A stretch of DNA of 64,000 bases from Pseudomonas fluorescens (lineage in GTDB: Bacteria; Pseudomonadota; Gammaproteobacteria; Pseudomonadales; Pseudomonadaceae), in the NCBI RefSeq assembly GCF_000730425.1, contig NZ_CP008896.1, positions 2,418,001 to 2,482,000 of the forward strand. Direction: 5' to 3'. The notes beneath the pieces were generated by a model. That model was not told the origin of the DNA. It did no database searches and worked only from the letters and a program-made list of their open reading frames with translations. This document shows positions 37,964 through 46,071 of the stretch, one piece after another (the first letter of the stretch is position 1; every line of letters starts with the position of its first letter). A program made the position numbers and the translations under genes.

Positions 37964-38971
37964 TTACCAGGTCACGCCAAAACCTGCGGTGTAACGGGTC
38001 TTGCTCAAGTCACTGTCCGAGCCGCCGCTGATGATGTCGCGCTCGGCCTTGAGGTTGAGCGAGGCCCATTCGGTAACTTTGTAGCGCAGGCCCATTTCGG
38101 CATCGAGGGCGTAGTCGGCGGGGCCGGCCAGGGGCTTGCCTACTTCGCCGTGGGTGAAGAACTCCACGGTCTTGCCGACCAGGTAGCGGTTGTAGTCCCA
38201 CTTCATTGCCAGGGAATAGAAGTTGTCCTTGCCGCCGTCCCGGTATTCATAATCGGTACGGTTGAGCAACGAACCCAGGGAGAACGCCCCCAGTTCATCA
38301 TCCCAGAACTGATAACCCGGGCCGGTACCGACGGTGCGCTGGCGCCGCAGGTCTTCGACCTTGTCGTGCTTGTAGGTCAGGCGCCCCTGCCAGAACCACT
38401 GGTCGGTAATAAACCGGTCCAGCGCGTATTCGGCTCTCCAGTTGTCGGTGGTCACCACATCGTTCTGGAATTCGCGGTTGTATTCGCCTTCGGCAATATG
38501 ACGCCACTTGCCGTGACGGGCGGTGGTCTTGAAGTCGATGTCATAGTCGTCGGTGTCTTTTTCCGCACGTTTGTAGTCCAGTGCCACGTCGACATTGCCT
38601 TTCCACACCAGGTCCTCGATCACAGGCTTGGGCTTGATGATCTGCTGGATGCTGGCCAACTCCACCGTCTTCGGTGTCTCGCCGTTGGCCAGGACCACCT
38701 TGCCGTCTTCGGCCGGCTGCAGAGACTTGGCCTTCTCGCCGGTATAGGCATCCTGCTTGACCAGCAACTCCTGGTCGCTTTCCAGGGTTTTCACCTGTTT
38801 CCAGTCCACCGGGATCGCACCCGCGTATTCAGTCTGGATCAATAGCTTGCCGCCGTCGAAAACCTTGATCTTGCCCGTCAGGCGATCACCGTTTTTCAAC
38901 CAGACCGTATCGGCCAACACAGGGGTAGAAGCAGTAAAGACAGCGAGGCACAGCAAGGTTCTGGACAACAT
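37964..38971 (-). CDS. DUF481 outer-membrane beta-barrel protein
   Basis: A 335-residue exported protein. The signal peptide ends near residue 21 (ASTPVLA). The mature N-terminus (DTVWLKNGDRLTGKIKVFDG) is a small beta-domain also seen in periplasmic scaffold proteins; the rest (about 120-335) is a series of alternating amphipathic strands ending in W (FGVTW), the C-terminal signature of BAM-inserted barrels. DUF481 proteins (YdiY-like) have no agreed function, although salt or acid induction is reported for E. coli YdiY. ATG at 38971 is used, since the upstream TTG has no better ribosome site. Orientation is divergent from the ATL gene. Confidence 0.85.
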   Translation of the reverse strand: MLSRTLLCLAVFTASTPVLADTVWLKNGDRLTGKIKVFDGGKLLIQTEYAGAIPVDWKQVKTLESDQELLVKQDAYTGEKAKSLQPAEDGKVVLANGETPKTVELASIQQIIKPKPVIEDLVWKGNVDVALDYKRAEKDTDDYDIDFKTTARHGKWRHIAEGEYNREFQNDVVTTDNWRAEYALDRFITDQWFWQGRLTYKHDKVEDLRRQRTVGTGPGYQFWDDELGAFSLGSLLNRTDYEYRDGGKDNFYSLAMKWDYNRYLVGKTVEFFTHGEVGKPLAGPADYALDAEMGLRYKVTEWASLNLKAERDIISGGSDSDLSKTRYTAGFGVTW

Positions 38972-39136
38972 AAGCAATTATGGGGCTCAAATTTGGCGAA
39001 AAAGGGGGCATTATCGGCGTAGCGCAAGTCTTAGCAAGGACTGACTCAAGGTTTTCTATTGAGTTCAATTCTCAACGCCATCTTTACAGACACTTCCTAC
39101 GCAACCACGATCAATTTCAACCGAGCCGCCCGAACA

Positions 39137-39490
39137 GTGAACGAGCCCGCCGATACCCCGCAAACCCCTGCTGAAATGCGCCGTACCGCGCTCTACCTGA
39201 CCTTGGCCCAAGTGCCCGAAGGCTGCGTGGTCAGTTACGGCGAACTGGCGTACCTGGCCGGACTTGGGCGTGCCGCTCGCTTCGTGGGGCGCACGCTGAG
39301 CCAGCTTCCCGAAGGCTCCAAACTGCCTTGGCACCGCGTGGTCGCCGCCGGCGGTCGGATAAGTCTGCCCGTGGGTAGCGCCTCGGGCGATGAACAACGT
39401 GCGCGTTTGCGTGGGGAAGGTGTCAGTATCCTGAACAATCGCGTTGATATTCAGCGCCATGGCTGGCGCCCGGTAGAGCACAGCGGTTAG
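39137..39490 (+). CDS. alkyltransferase-like protein (ATL), MGMT homologue with Trp for Cys
   Basis: A 117-residue cytosolic DNA-lesion-binding protein. It aligns with the C-terminal DNA-binding domain of O6-alkylguanine alkyltransferase (VPEGCVVSYGELAYLAGLGRAARFVG, held in residues 25-50, with the helix-turn-helix and Arg finger), but the active-site PCHRV reads PWHRV, the mark of ATL proteins. ATLs bind O6-alkylguanine without repairing it and hand the lesion to nucleotide excision repair. The start is uncertain: GTG at 39137 is chosen for length, an upstream TTG at 39059 would add 26 unconserved residues, and no strong ribosome site is seen for either. The AmpG-like gene follows after 43 bases. 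Confidence 0.85.
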   Translation: MNEPADTPQTPAEMRRTALYLTLAQVPEGCVVSYGELAYLAGLGRAARFVGRTLSQLPEGSKLPWHRVVAAGGRISLPVGSASGDEQRARLRGEGVSILNNRVDIQRHGWRPVEHSG

Positions 39491-39533
39491 AGTGCGCGCT
39501 TTGTTTCCGTAAATCTGAGGCAGACTCCAGCCC

Positions 39534-41066
39534 ATGCCCCGTAAAACCTGGCGCGCCGCGCTCGCTGCCTATGCCAGCCCCTCGACGTTAGTGCTGTTAC
39601 TGCTTGGCTTTGCCGCCGGCCTGCCTTACATGTTGGTGTTCTCGACGCTCTCGGTCTGGTTGCGTGAAGCCGGTGTGGCACGCGAGACCATTGGCTATGC
39701 GAGCCTGATCGGCCTGGCATATGCGTTCAAGTGGGTCTGGTCGCCGCTGCTGGACCAATGGCGCCTGCCGCTGCTGGGCAAGCTGGGCCGTCGTCGTTCC
39801 TGGCTGGTGCTGTCCCAATCCCTGGTGATTCTCGGCTTGATCGGCATGGGCTTCTGCGACCCGCAGAAACACTTGTCCTGGCTGATCGCCATTGCCGTTA
39901 TCGTTGCCTTCGCCTCCGCCACCCAAGACATTGCGGTGGACGCCTATCGCCTGGAAATTGCCGACGACAGTCGCCAGGCCGCCCTGGCCGCCAGCTATAT
40001 GTCCGGCTATCGCATCGCCGCCCTGCTGGCCACGGCGGGCGCGCTGTTCTTTGCCGAAGGCTTTGGTTCCACCGGCTTCAACTACAAGCATTCGGCGTGG
40101 ACCGGCACCTACGTGCTGTTCGGCGTGCTGATGATCCCTGCCCTGCTGACCAGCTTTTTCATGCGTGAACCCGATGTGCCCCTGCGCACCCAGTTGCAGG
40201 CCGGGCGCTATACGTTTGCCCATCAACTGATGTCGGTATTTGTGCTGATCATCCTACTGGTGTCGGTACCGGCGATGTTCACCCAGTTGTACAACACCGA
40301 TTTCGCCAGCGTGCTGTTCGACGGCGTGAGCCTGCTCGACCTGCTACTGGAGGATCGCGCCTTCCTGCGCGCGATCCTCTATATCACCCTCACCGCCCTG
40401 TGCCTCTCGGCCATGGGCCGCAGGGGCCTGGCGCCGGTGCTGACACCGGTCAACGACTTTATCCTGCGCTACCGCTGGCAGGCCCTGCTGCTGCTTGGGC
40501 TGATTGCCACCTACCGTATGTCGGACACGGTGATGGGCGTGATGGCCAACGTGTTCTATATCGACCAGGGGTTCACCAAGGACCAGATCGCCAGTGTCAG
40601 CAAGATCTTCGGCCTGATCATGACCCTCGTCGGCGCCGGCATGGGCGGCCTGCTGATCGTGCGCTTCGGCATCCTGCCGATTTTGTTTATCGGGGGCATC
40701 ACCTCGGCCGGCACCAACCTGCTGTTCCTGATGCTCGCCGACATGGGCGCCGACCTGCAGATGCTGATCTTCACCATCTCCCTGGACAACTTCAGCTCGG
40801 GCCTGGCGACCTCGGCGTTCGTCGCCTACCTGTCGAGCCTGACCAACCTGAAGTTCTCCGCTACCCAGTACGCCCTGCTCAGCTCGATCATGTTGCTGTT
40901 GCCACGGCTGATCGGCGGTTACTCGGGGGTCATGGTGGAAAAGTTCGGCTATCACAACTTCTTCCTGATCACGGCAATGCTCGGTGTACCAACACTGCTG
41001 CTGATTGCCCTGCATTGGTACCAGGAAAGCCGGCGGATCCGCCTCACCCCCCCCTCCCCCGACTGA
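39534..41066 (+). CDS. ampG: AmpG-like muropeptide permease (MFS)
   Basis: A 510-residue inner-membrane transporter with about 14 hydrophobic segments. Family signatures are SPSTLVLLLLGFAAGLPYML near the N-terminus (residues 15-34), the KWVWSPLLDQWRLPLLGKLGRRRSWL loop (about 64-89) and SATQDIAVDAYRLEI (about 122-136), which fit AmpG/PAT-family permeases. It brings GlcNAc-anhydroMurNAc peptides into the cytosol for cell-wall recycling and thereby affects AmpC beta-lactamase induction. P. aeruginosa has two homologues, AmpG and AmpP; the neighbours here (ATL, DUF481, groESL) match the AmpG locus. A REP follows 9 bases past the stop. Confidence 0.9.
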   Translation: MPRKTWRAALAAYASPSTLVLLLLGFAAGLPYMLVFSTLSVWLREAGVARETIGYASLIGLAYAFKWVWSPLLDQWRLPLLGKLGRRRSWLVLSQSLVILGLIGMGFCDPQKHLSWLIAIAVIVAFASATQDIAVDAYRLEIADDSRQAALAASYMSGYRIAALLATAGALFFAEGFGSTGFNYKHSAWTGTYVLFGVLMIPALLTSFFMREPDVPLRTQLQAGRYTFAHQLMSVFVLIILLVSVPAMFTQLYNTDFASVLFDGVSLLDLLLEDRAFLRAILYITLTALCLSAMGRRGLAPVLTPVNDFILRYRWQALLLLGLIATYRMSDTVMGVMANVFYIDQGFTKDQIASVSKIFGLIMTLVGAGMGGLLIVRFGILPILFIGGITSAGTNLLFLMLADMGADLQMLIFTISLDNFSSGLATSAFVAYLSSLTNLKFSATQYALLSSIMLLLPRLIGGYSGVMVEKFGYHNFFLITAMLGVPTLLLIALHWYQESRRIRLTPPSPD

Positions 41067-41075
41067 CCTCAATCC

Positions 41076-41160
41076 CTGTAGGAGCCGGCTTGCCGGCAAT
41101 GGCGCCCGCAAGCCCTGCGATGCCGGACTGGCCTCATCGCCGGCAAGCCGGCTCCTACAG
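41076..41160. repeat. REP doublet
   Basis: Head CTGTAGGAGCCGGCTTGCCGGC pairs with tail GCCGGCAAGCCGGCTCCTACAG (41139-41160) perfectly over 22 bases. The internal loop contains GCGCCCGCAAGCCCTGCGATGCC. It lies between ampG and proS. Confidence 0.93.
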
Positions 41161-41243
41161 CAGACCTGATGCCTGTACTCTGGCGGCGACCGCCCGTACA
41201 ATCCCAGGTCACTTCAAGTCCAAGCAACCGACAACGGCCTACC

Positions 41244-42959
41244 ATGCGCACCAGTCAATATTTGCTCGCCACACAGAAAGAAACGCCTTCCGACGCGGTT
41301 GTGATCAGCCACCAGCTGATGCTGCGCGCCGGCATGATCCGCAAACTGGCCTCTGGCCTGTACACCTGGCTGCCCATGGGCTTGAAGGTGATGCGCAAGG
41401 TCGAAGCGATCGTTCGCGAAGAAATGAACGCCGCCGGCTCTCTGGAAGTGTTGATGCCGAGCACTCAGCCGGCTGAACTGTGGCAGGAATCCGGGCGCTG
41501 GGAGGAGTACGGCCCTGAATTGCTGCGCTTCAAGGATCGTCATGGCCGCGACTTCTGCGCAGGCCCGACCCATGAAGAAGTCATCACCGACCTGATGCGC
41601 AACGAGTTGAGCAGCTATAAACAGCTGCCCCTGAACCTGTATCAGATCCAGACCAAGTTCCGTGACGAAATCCGCCCGCGCTTCGGCTTGATGCGTGGCC
41701 GCGAATTCATCATGAAGGACGCCTATTCGTTCCACGCCGACCAGCCTTCGCTGCAAGTCACCTATGACCGCATGCACCAGGCCTACTGCAACGTGTTCAC
41801 CCGCCTGGGCCTGAAGTTCCGCCCGGTCGAAGCGGACAACGGTTCTATCGGTGGCGCGGGCTCCCATGAGTTCCACGTGCTGGCAGAGTCCGGCGAAGAC
41901 GATATCGTCTTCAGCGATGGCTCCGACTACGCCGCCAACATCGAGAAAGCCGAAGCCGTGCCACGGGAAACCTCCCGTCCTGCGCCCGCTGAAGAACTGC
42001 GCCTGGTCGATACCCCAGACACCAAGACCATCGCGGCCCTGGTCGAGAAATTCAATCTGCCGATTGAAAAGACCATCAAGACCCTGATCGTGCGTGCCGA
42101 GGAAGAAGGCAAGTTGATCGCCCTGGTTATCCGTGGCGACCACGAGCTCAACGAAATCAAGGCGGCCCAGCAACCTGGCGTGGCCAGCCCGCTGGTCATG
42201 GCCTCGGATGCCGAACTGCGTGACGCCATTGGCGCCGGCGCCGGTTCCCTGGGCCCGCTGAACCTGCCATTGCCGATCATCATCGACCGTTCCGTCGAGC
42301 TGATGAGCGACTTCGGCATCGGTGCCAATATCGACGACAAGCACTACTTTGGCGTCAACTGGGAGCGCGACCTGCCAGTGCCAACCGTGGCCGACCTGCG
42401 CAACGTGGTTGCCGGTGACCCAAGCCCGGATGGCAAGGGCACCCTGGAAATCAAGCGCGGTATCGAAGTGGGGCACATCTTCCAGCTGGGCAACAAGTAC
42501 AGCAAGGCGATGAAGTGCGAAGTGCTGGGCGAAAACGGCAAACCAGTGACCCTGGAAATGGGCTGCTATGGGATTGGTGTTTCCCGCGTAGTGGCCGCAG
42601 CCATCGAACAGAACCACGACGACAAAGGCATTATCTGGAGCGACACCCTGGCGCCGTTCCAGATCGCCCTGGTACCACTGCGCTACGAAACCGAGCAGGT
42701 CCGCGAAGCCACCGACAAACTGTATGCCGAACTGACAGCCGCCGGTTTCGAAGTGCTGCTGGATGATCGCGACAAGAAGACCAGCCCGGGCATCAAGTTT
42801 GCCGACATGGAACTGATTGGCATCCCTCACCGGATTGTGGTCAGTGACCGCGGCCTGGCCGATGGCAATCTGGAATACAAGAGCCGGACCGAAGCCGAAG
42901 CCCAACCGTTACCGGTGGCTGACGTGCTGCCCTTCCTTCAGGCGCGTATTCGTCGCTGA
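41244..42959 (+). CDS. proS: prolyl-tRNA synthetase, bacterial type with editing insertion
   Basis: A 571-residue class II synthetase that charges tRNA-Pro. Motif 1 ([19 protein letters not shown], about 45-63), motif 2 ([23 protein letters not shown], about 139-161) and motif 3 ([17 protein letters not shown], about 443-459) are all present. The INS editing domain (about 225-405) is intact and includes [16 protein letters not shown] and the [11 protein letters not shown] region downstream. The ATG at 41244 gives the normal length and the standard start [16 protein letters not shown]; the reading frame is open further upstream through REP-flanking sequence and that part is excluded. Confidence 0.98.
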   Translation: MRTSQYLLATQKETPSDAVVISHQLMLRAGMIRKLASGLYTWLPMGLKVMRKVEAIVREEMNAAGSLEVLMPSTQPAELWQESGRWEEYGPELLRFKDRHGRDFCAGPTHEEVITDLMRNELSSYKQLPLNLYQIQTKFRDEIRPRFGLMRGREFIMKDAYSFHADQPSLQVTYDRMHQAYCNVFTRLGLKFRPVEADNGSIGGAGSHEFHVLAESGEDDIVFSDGSDYAANIEKAEAVPRETSRPAPAEELRLVDTPDTKTIAALVEKFNLPIEKTIKTLIVRAEEEGKLIALVIRGDHELNEIKAAQQPGVASPLVMASDAELRDAIGAGAGSLGPLNLPLPIIIDRSVELMSDFGIGANIDDKHYFGVNWERDLPVPTVADLRNVVAGDPSPDGKGTLEIKRGIEVGHIFQLGNKYSKAMKCEVLGENGKPVTLEMGCYGIGVSRVVAAAIEQNHDDKGIIWSDTLAPFQIALVPLRYETEQVREATDKLYAELTAAGFEVLLDDRDKKTSPGIKFADMELIGIPHRIVVSDRGLADGNLEYKSRTEAEAQPLPVADVLPFLQARIRR

Positions 42960-42979
42960 AAACCAGATCAAGAGAAGTC

Positions 42980-43933
42980 ATGTTCAAGCGAAACACCAAA
43001 GCCCTGGGGGGCGCCGCCTTGTGCGGCGCCCTGCTGGTCAGCGGCTGCGCCAATCAGATGTCGCAGCGTAGCGAGCACGAGGAACGGGTCGAGCGCAAAT
43101 TGCTCGACCACAGCCTGCAGATCGATGTCGGCGAACCCAAAGTGCTTGAGCTGCCGCAACGCCGCGTGCGCATTCATGAACAGCGGACTTTCGAAGTCAC
43201 TGAATTTGAAGTCACGCGCCACTATGATCGCTACACGCCCTATCAACCCTGGCGCGAGCTCTATGAGATCCCGCTGGGCGCCGTGGCAGTCGTGGCGGGC
43301 GCCGGGGCCAACGTGGCGAACATCTTTGCCCTGGGCAACCTGCCGGACAGCATGACCCATGACTGGATCAGTTACGGCGTGGCCGGGCTCAACCCGTTCA
43401 TGAACGTGCAATCCCATGGCCGGGCGCAACAGAACCTGGCGGGCATCGATGAAATCCAGCGTGACCGACGCCTGGAGTACACCAGCCTGCCCTGGAGCGA
43501 GCGACCGGTGCAGGTAAAGGCCGGCAAGCAGACCCATGAGATGACTACCGACCGCAATGGCGTCCTGCGCCTGAACCTGTTGGACAGCCCATTTGCCGAG
43601 CAGGATCTGAGTAAGGTCCGTACCTTGCGTATCAGCATTGAAGATGACCATGACGATGTGCATTCGGACTCATCCCTGGCCATCAGCAGCACCTTGCGCG
43701 GCAAATTGCTGGAAGCCCACGGCTTGATCTACGACGACCTGGAGGATGACGAAGTCAGCCAATGGGTGCATCGGGTCAAGCGCCTGTCGGAACTGGGCCT
43801 GGAAGAAGAAGCCAGCGAACTGGAACAGAGCCTGATTGAACTGACCCGCAATGATCCCGAATTGCAGCAGGAATTTCTCAAGGCATTGACCAAGGATGCC
43901 GGCCGACTGGTGGCCGACCCCGGTACTCGCTGA
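42980..43933 (+). CDS. lipoprotein of unknown function downstream of proS
   Basis: A 317-residue exported lipoprotein: signal ALCGALLVSGC with lipobox VSGC, Cys at about 23. The mature part is mainly polar. It contains one hydrophobic Gly/Ala segment (IPLGAVAVVAGAGANVANIF, about 97-116) that could be a membrane-associated helix, and a charged helical C-terminus (about 240-310, LSELGLEEEASELEQSLIEL). I recognise it only as the conserved gene after proS (PA0957-like). The gap to proS is 20 bases with AGAGAAG as ribosome site, so it is probably co-transcribed. Confidence 0.75.
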   Translation: MFKRNTKALGGAALCGALLVSGCANQMSQRSEHEERVERKLLDHSLQIDVGEPKVLELPQRRVRIHEQRTFEVTEFEVTRHYDRYTPYQPWRELYEIPLGAVAVVAGAGANVANIFALGNLPDSMTHDWISYGVAGLNPFMNVQSHGRAQQNLAGIDEIQRDRRLEYTSLPWSERPVQVKAGKQTHEMTTDRNGVLRLNLLDSPFAEQDLSKVRTLRISIEDDHDDVHSDSSLAISSTLRGKLLEAHGLIYDDLEDDEVSQWVHRVKRLSELGLEEEASELEQSLIELTRNDPELQQEFLKALTKDAGRLVADPGTR

Positions 43934-43937
43934 CCCC

Positions 43938-44022
43938 CTGTAGGAGCCGGCTTGCCGGCGATGGTGCCTGGAAGATCAACGGTGATTCAAGGGCCTCATC
44001 GCCGGCAAGCCGGCTCCTAAAG
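43938..44022. repeat. REP doublet
   Basis: Head CTGTAGGAGCCGGCTTGCCGGCGATG pairs with tail CATCGCCGGCAAGCCGGCTCCTAAAGG; one base of the tail end has changed (TAAAG for TACAG). The tail slightly overlaps the last codons of dinB (stop at 44017). Confidence 0.9.
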
Positions 44023-45075
44023 GGACAACTCCAACTGCTCATTGCCCTGGCTCAAGTCCAGCAGCCGCACACCAATCCCCAGCAGCCGCACCGGTTTCCC
44101 CCCTCGATTGAACGCCTGGGTCAGCAACTGCCGATAACTCTCCAGGTCCCGCCCTGCCCCCGCCTGCTCCAGGGTGGTCTGGGTAAAGTCATGGAACTTC
44201 ACTTTGACAAAGGGTTTGCCCGGTCGATAACTGCTGTCGATACGCTGCATGCGCCCGGCCAGGGCCTCTATCAGTTCCGGAAGCTTTTCCAGGCAACGGG
44301 TCAGGTCCGGCAGATCGACATCGTAGGTGTTCTCCACACTGATCGATTGCCGCCGACTGTCGTTATGCACCGCACGGTCATCAATCCCACGCGCCAGACT
44401 CCATAACCGCTCACCGAAGCTGCCAAACTCCCGCACCAGCGCCAGCTTGTTCCACTCGCGCAATTGCAGGCAATCCTCAATTCCCAGGCGTGCCAGCTTG
44501 TCGGCGGTGACCTTGCCGACGCCATGCAGCTTGCTGACCGGCAACTGCGATACGAAATCCTCCACCTGGTCCGGGGTGACCACAAACAGCCCATTGGGCT
44601 TTTTCCAGTCGCTGGCGATCTTGGCCAGGAACTTGTTGGGAGCCACCCCCGCAGACACCGTGATGTGCAACTGATTGGAAACGCGCCGACGGATGTCCTG
44701 AGCGATGCGCGTGGCACTGCCGCCGAAATGCGCGCAATCGGAAACATCCAGGTACGCCTCGTCCAGCGACAGCGGCTCGATCAGATCGGTGTAGTCACGG
44801 AAGATCGCCTGGATTTCCTTCGATGCTTCTTTATAGGCATCCATGCGCGGCTTGACGATGGTCAGGTCGGGGCACAGCTTCAATGCATGGCGCGATGACA
44901 TCGCCGAACGTACACCATAGGCCCGGGCCTCGTAGTTGCAGGTGGCGATCACCCCGCGCCGGTCCGCCGAGCCTCCTACCGCCAGGGGCTTTTGCGCCAG
45001 GCTCGGGTTATCCCGCATTTCGATGGCAGCGTAGAAACAATCACAGTCGACGTGGATGATTTTGCGCTGCGTCAT
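44017..45075 (-). CDS. dinB: DNA polymerase IV (Y-family)
   Basis: A 352-residue error-prone translesion polymerase. The catalytic acidic residues are visible: Asp10 in HVDCDCFYAAIEMRDNP and the Asp-Glu pair in SLDEAYLDVS (about 100-109). The helix-hairpin-helix region is LHGVGKVTADKLARLGIEDC, and the little-finger domain follows. The last residues QLELSL form a beta-clamp-binding motif. The ATG at 45075 gives the standard length. A LexA box sits 59 bases upstream, so SOS induction is expected. The 3' end runs into a REP arm. Confidence 0.96.
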   Translation of the reverse strand: MTQRKIIHVDCDCFYAAIEMRDNPSLAQKPLAVGGSADRRGVIATCNYEARAYGVRSAMSSRHALKLCPDLTIVKPRMDAYKEASKEIQAIFRDYTDLIEPLSLDEAYLDVSDCAHFGGSATRIAQDIRRRVSNQLHITVSAGVAPNKFLAKIASDWKKPNGLFVVTPDQVEDFVSQLPVSKLHGVGKVTADKLARLGIEDCLQLREWNKLALVREFGSFGERLWSLARGIDDRAVHNDSRRQSISVENTYDVDLPDLTRCLEKLPELIEALAGRMQRIDSSYRPGKPFVKVKFHDFTQTTLEQAGAGRDLESYRQLLTQAFNRGGKPVRLLGIGVRLLDLSQGNEQLELSL

Positions 45076-45133
45076 ATAAAGAGAGACGTGCCCAGGGCAT
45101 AAAGTAGACGGGGCGCCAGTATCGCACTCACAC

Positions 45134-45149
45134 CTGTATATAGCACCAG
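45134..45149 (-). promoter_or_regulatory. LexA (SOS) box upstream of dinB
   Basis: CTGTATATAGCACCAG has the CTG-N10-CAG layout with TATATA next to the CTG half, as in the proteobacterial SOS consensus CTGTATATATATACAG. It lies 59 bases before the dinB start, in promoter range. Confidence 0.85.
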
Positions 45150-45325
45150 TACTTTGAATCATCTGACAAAGCGGTAGGAAAAAACCTCAATGAATTCATT
45201 TTTTCAATCGAAGGACATCCCCCAATAGAGCTGGAAGCCACGGCCAGACTGGGCCCAACTCCCTCCGGCCCTCGCCTTGGAGAGCTAACCGATTGAAGCA
45301 CAAGCGCTTTTTTTGGAATCAGCGG

Positions 45326-45353
45326 TTGACACACCATCATTCCTCTGTAGAAT
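45326..45353 (+). promoter_or_regulatory. sigma-70 promoter of the first initiator tRNA gene
   Basis: TTGACA (45326-45331) and TAGAAT (45348-45353) are separated by 16 bases, and the tRNA begins 13 bases later. The same pair precedes the second tRNA copy. Confidence 0.85.
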
Positions 45354-45366
45354 GCCGACACACAGA

Positions 45367-45443
<77 letters not shown>

Positions 45444-45449
45444 AACATC

Positions 45450-45482
45450 AAAAAAGGCTACTCGAAAGAGTGGCCTTTTTTG
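45450..45482 (+). terminator. terminator of tRNA-fMet copy 1
   Basis: AAAAAAGGCTACTC-GAAA-GAGTGGCCTTTTTT hairpin with a GAAA tetraloop and T-run, starting 6 bases after the tRNA. The same terminator follows copy 2. Confidence 0.92.
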
Positions 45483-45505
45483 TGCGCGTTGATTTCCTCC
45501 CCACC

Positions 45506-45607
45506 CTGTAGGAGAGAGCTTGCTCGCGAAAGACGTCAACGATAAAGCGGACATCCAGCATCAACCCGGCGCCCTTGAGCTTTTCGCGAGCAAGCTCGCT
45601 CCTACAG
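45506..45607. repeat. REP doublet between the two tRNA genes
   Basis: Head CTGTAGGAGAGAGCTTGCTCGCGAAA pairs with tail TTTTCGCGAGCAAGCTCGCTCCTACAG. It uses the GAGCTTGCTCGCGA core, the same family as the decayed remnant at 33338-33412. Confidence 0.92.
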
Positions 45608-45675
45608 TGAAAACTCGTTTTCAATCGAGCACTTAGGCTAATTGGCAGTTATTTTGCCCTTTATGTCATTAACGG

Positions 45676-45703
45676 TTGACACCTCGTCGTTGCGCTGTAG
45701 AAT
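45676..45703 (+). promoter_or_regulatory. sigma-70 promoter of the second initiator tRNA gene
   Basis: TTGACA (45676-45681) and TAGAAT (45698-45703), spacing 16. The flanks differ from copy 1 (CCTCGTCGTTGCG against CACCATCATTCCT), but the hexamers, the CTG before TAGAAT and the ATGCCG after the -10 are kept. Confidence 0.85.
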
Positions 45704-45715
45704 GCCGCCCACAGA

Positions 45716-45792
<77 letters not shown>

Positions 45793-45798
45793 AACACC

Positions 45799-45832
45799 AA
45801 AAAAGGCTACTCGAAAGAGTGGCCTTTTTTGT
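45799..45832 (+). terminator. terminator of tRNA-fMet copy 2
   Basis: Same GGCTACTC-GAAA-GAGTGGCC hairpin with T-run as after copy 1. In the 240 bases from here to mprF the only other structure I see is a hairpin TGAAACCC/GGGTTTCA (45878-45898). Confidence 0.92.
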
Positions 45833-46071
45833 GCCTGAAAGAAAAGTTCTTTTGAAACAATGGCATGGCATCTTTCATGAAACCCCTCGCGGGTTTCAGA
45901 GTCCATCGATTTGCAGGCTATGCTCAGTAGTCGAGTGCGCTCTTGCGTGACGAATGGACGCTGTCGCCGGACTGGGCGATCCGCGTTACTATTTGTAATT
46001 ATTTTGTACATAGGGATTGGTAACTTGGCTGGATACCCCCATCCTGTCGCGCACAATCCACGAGGTGATTG

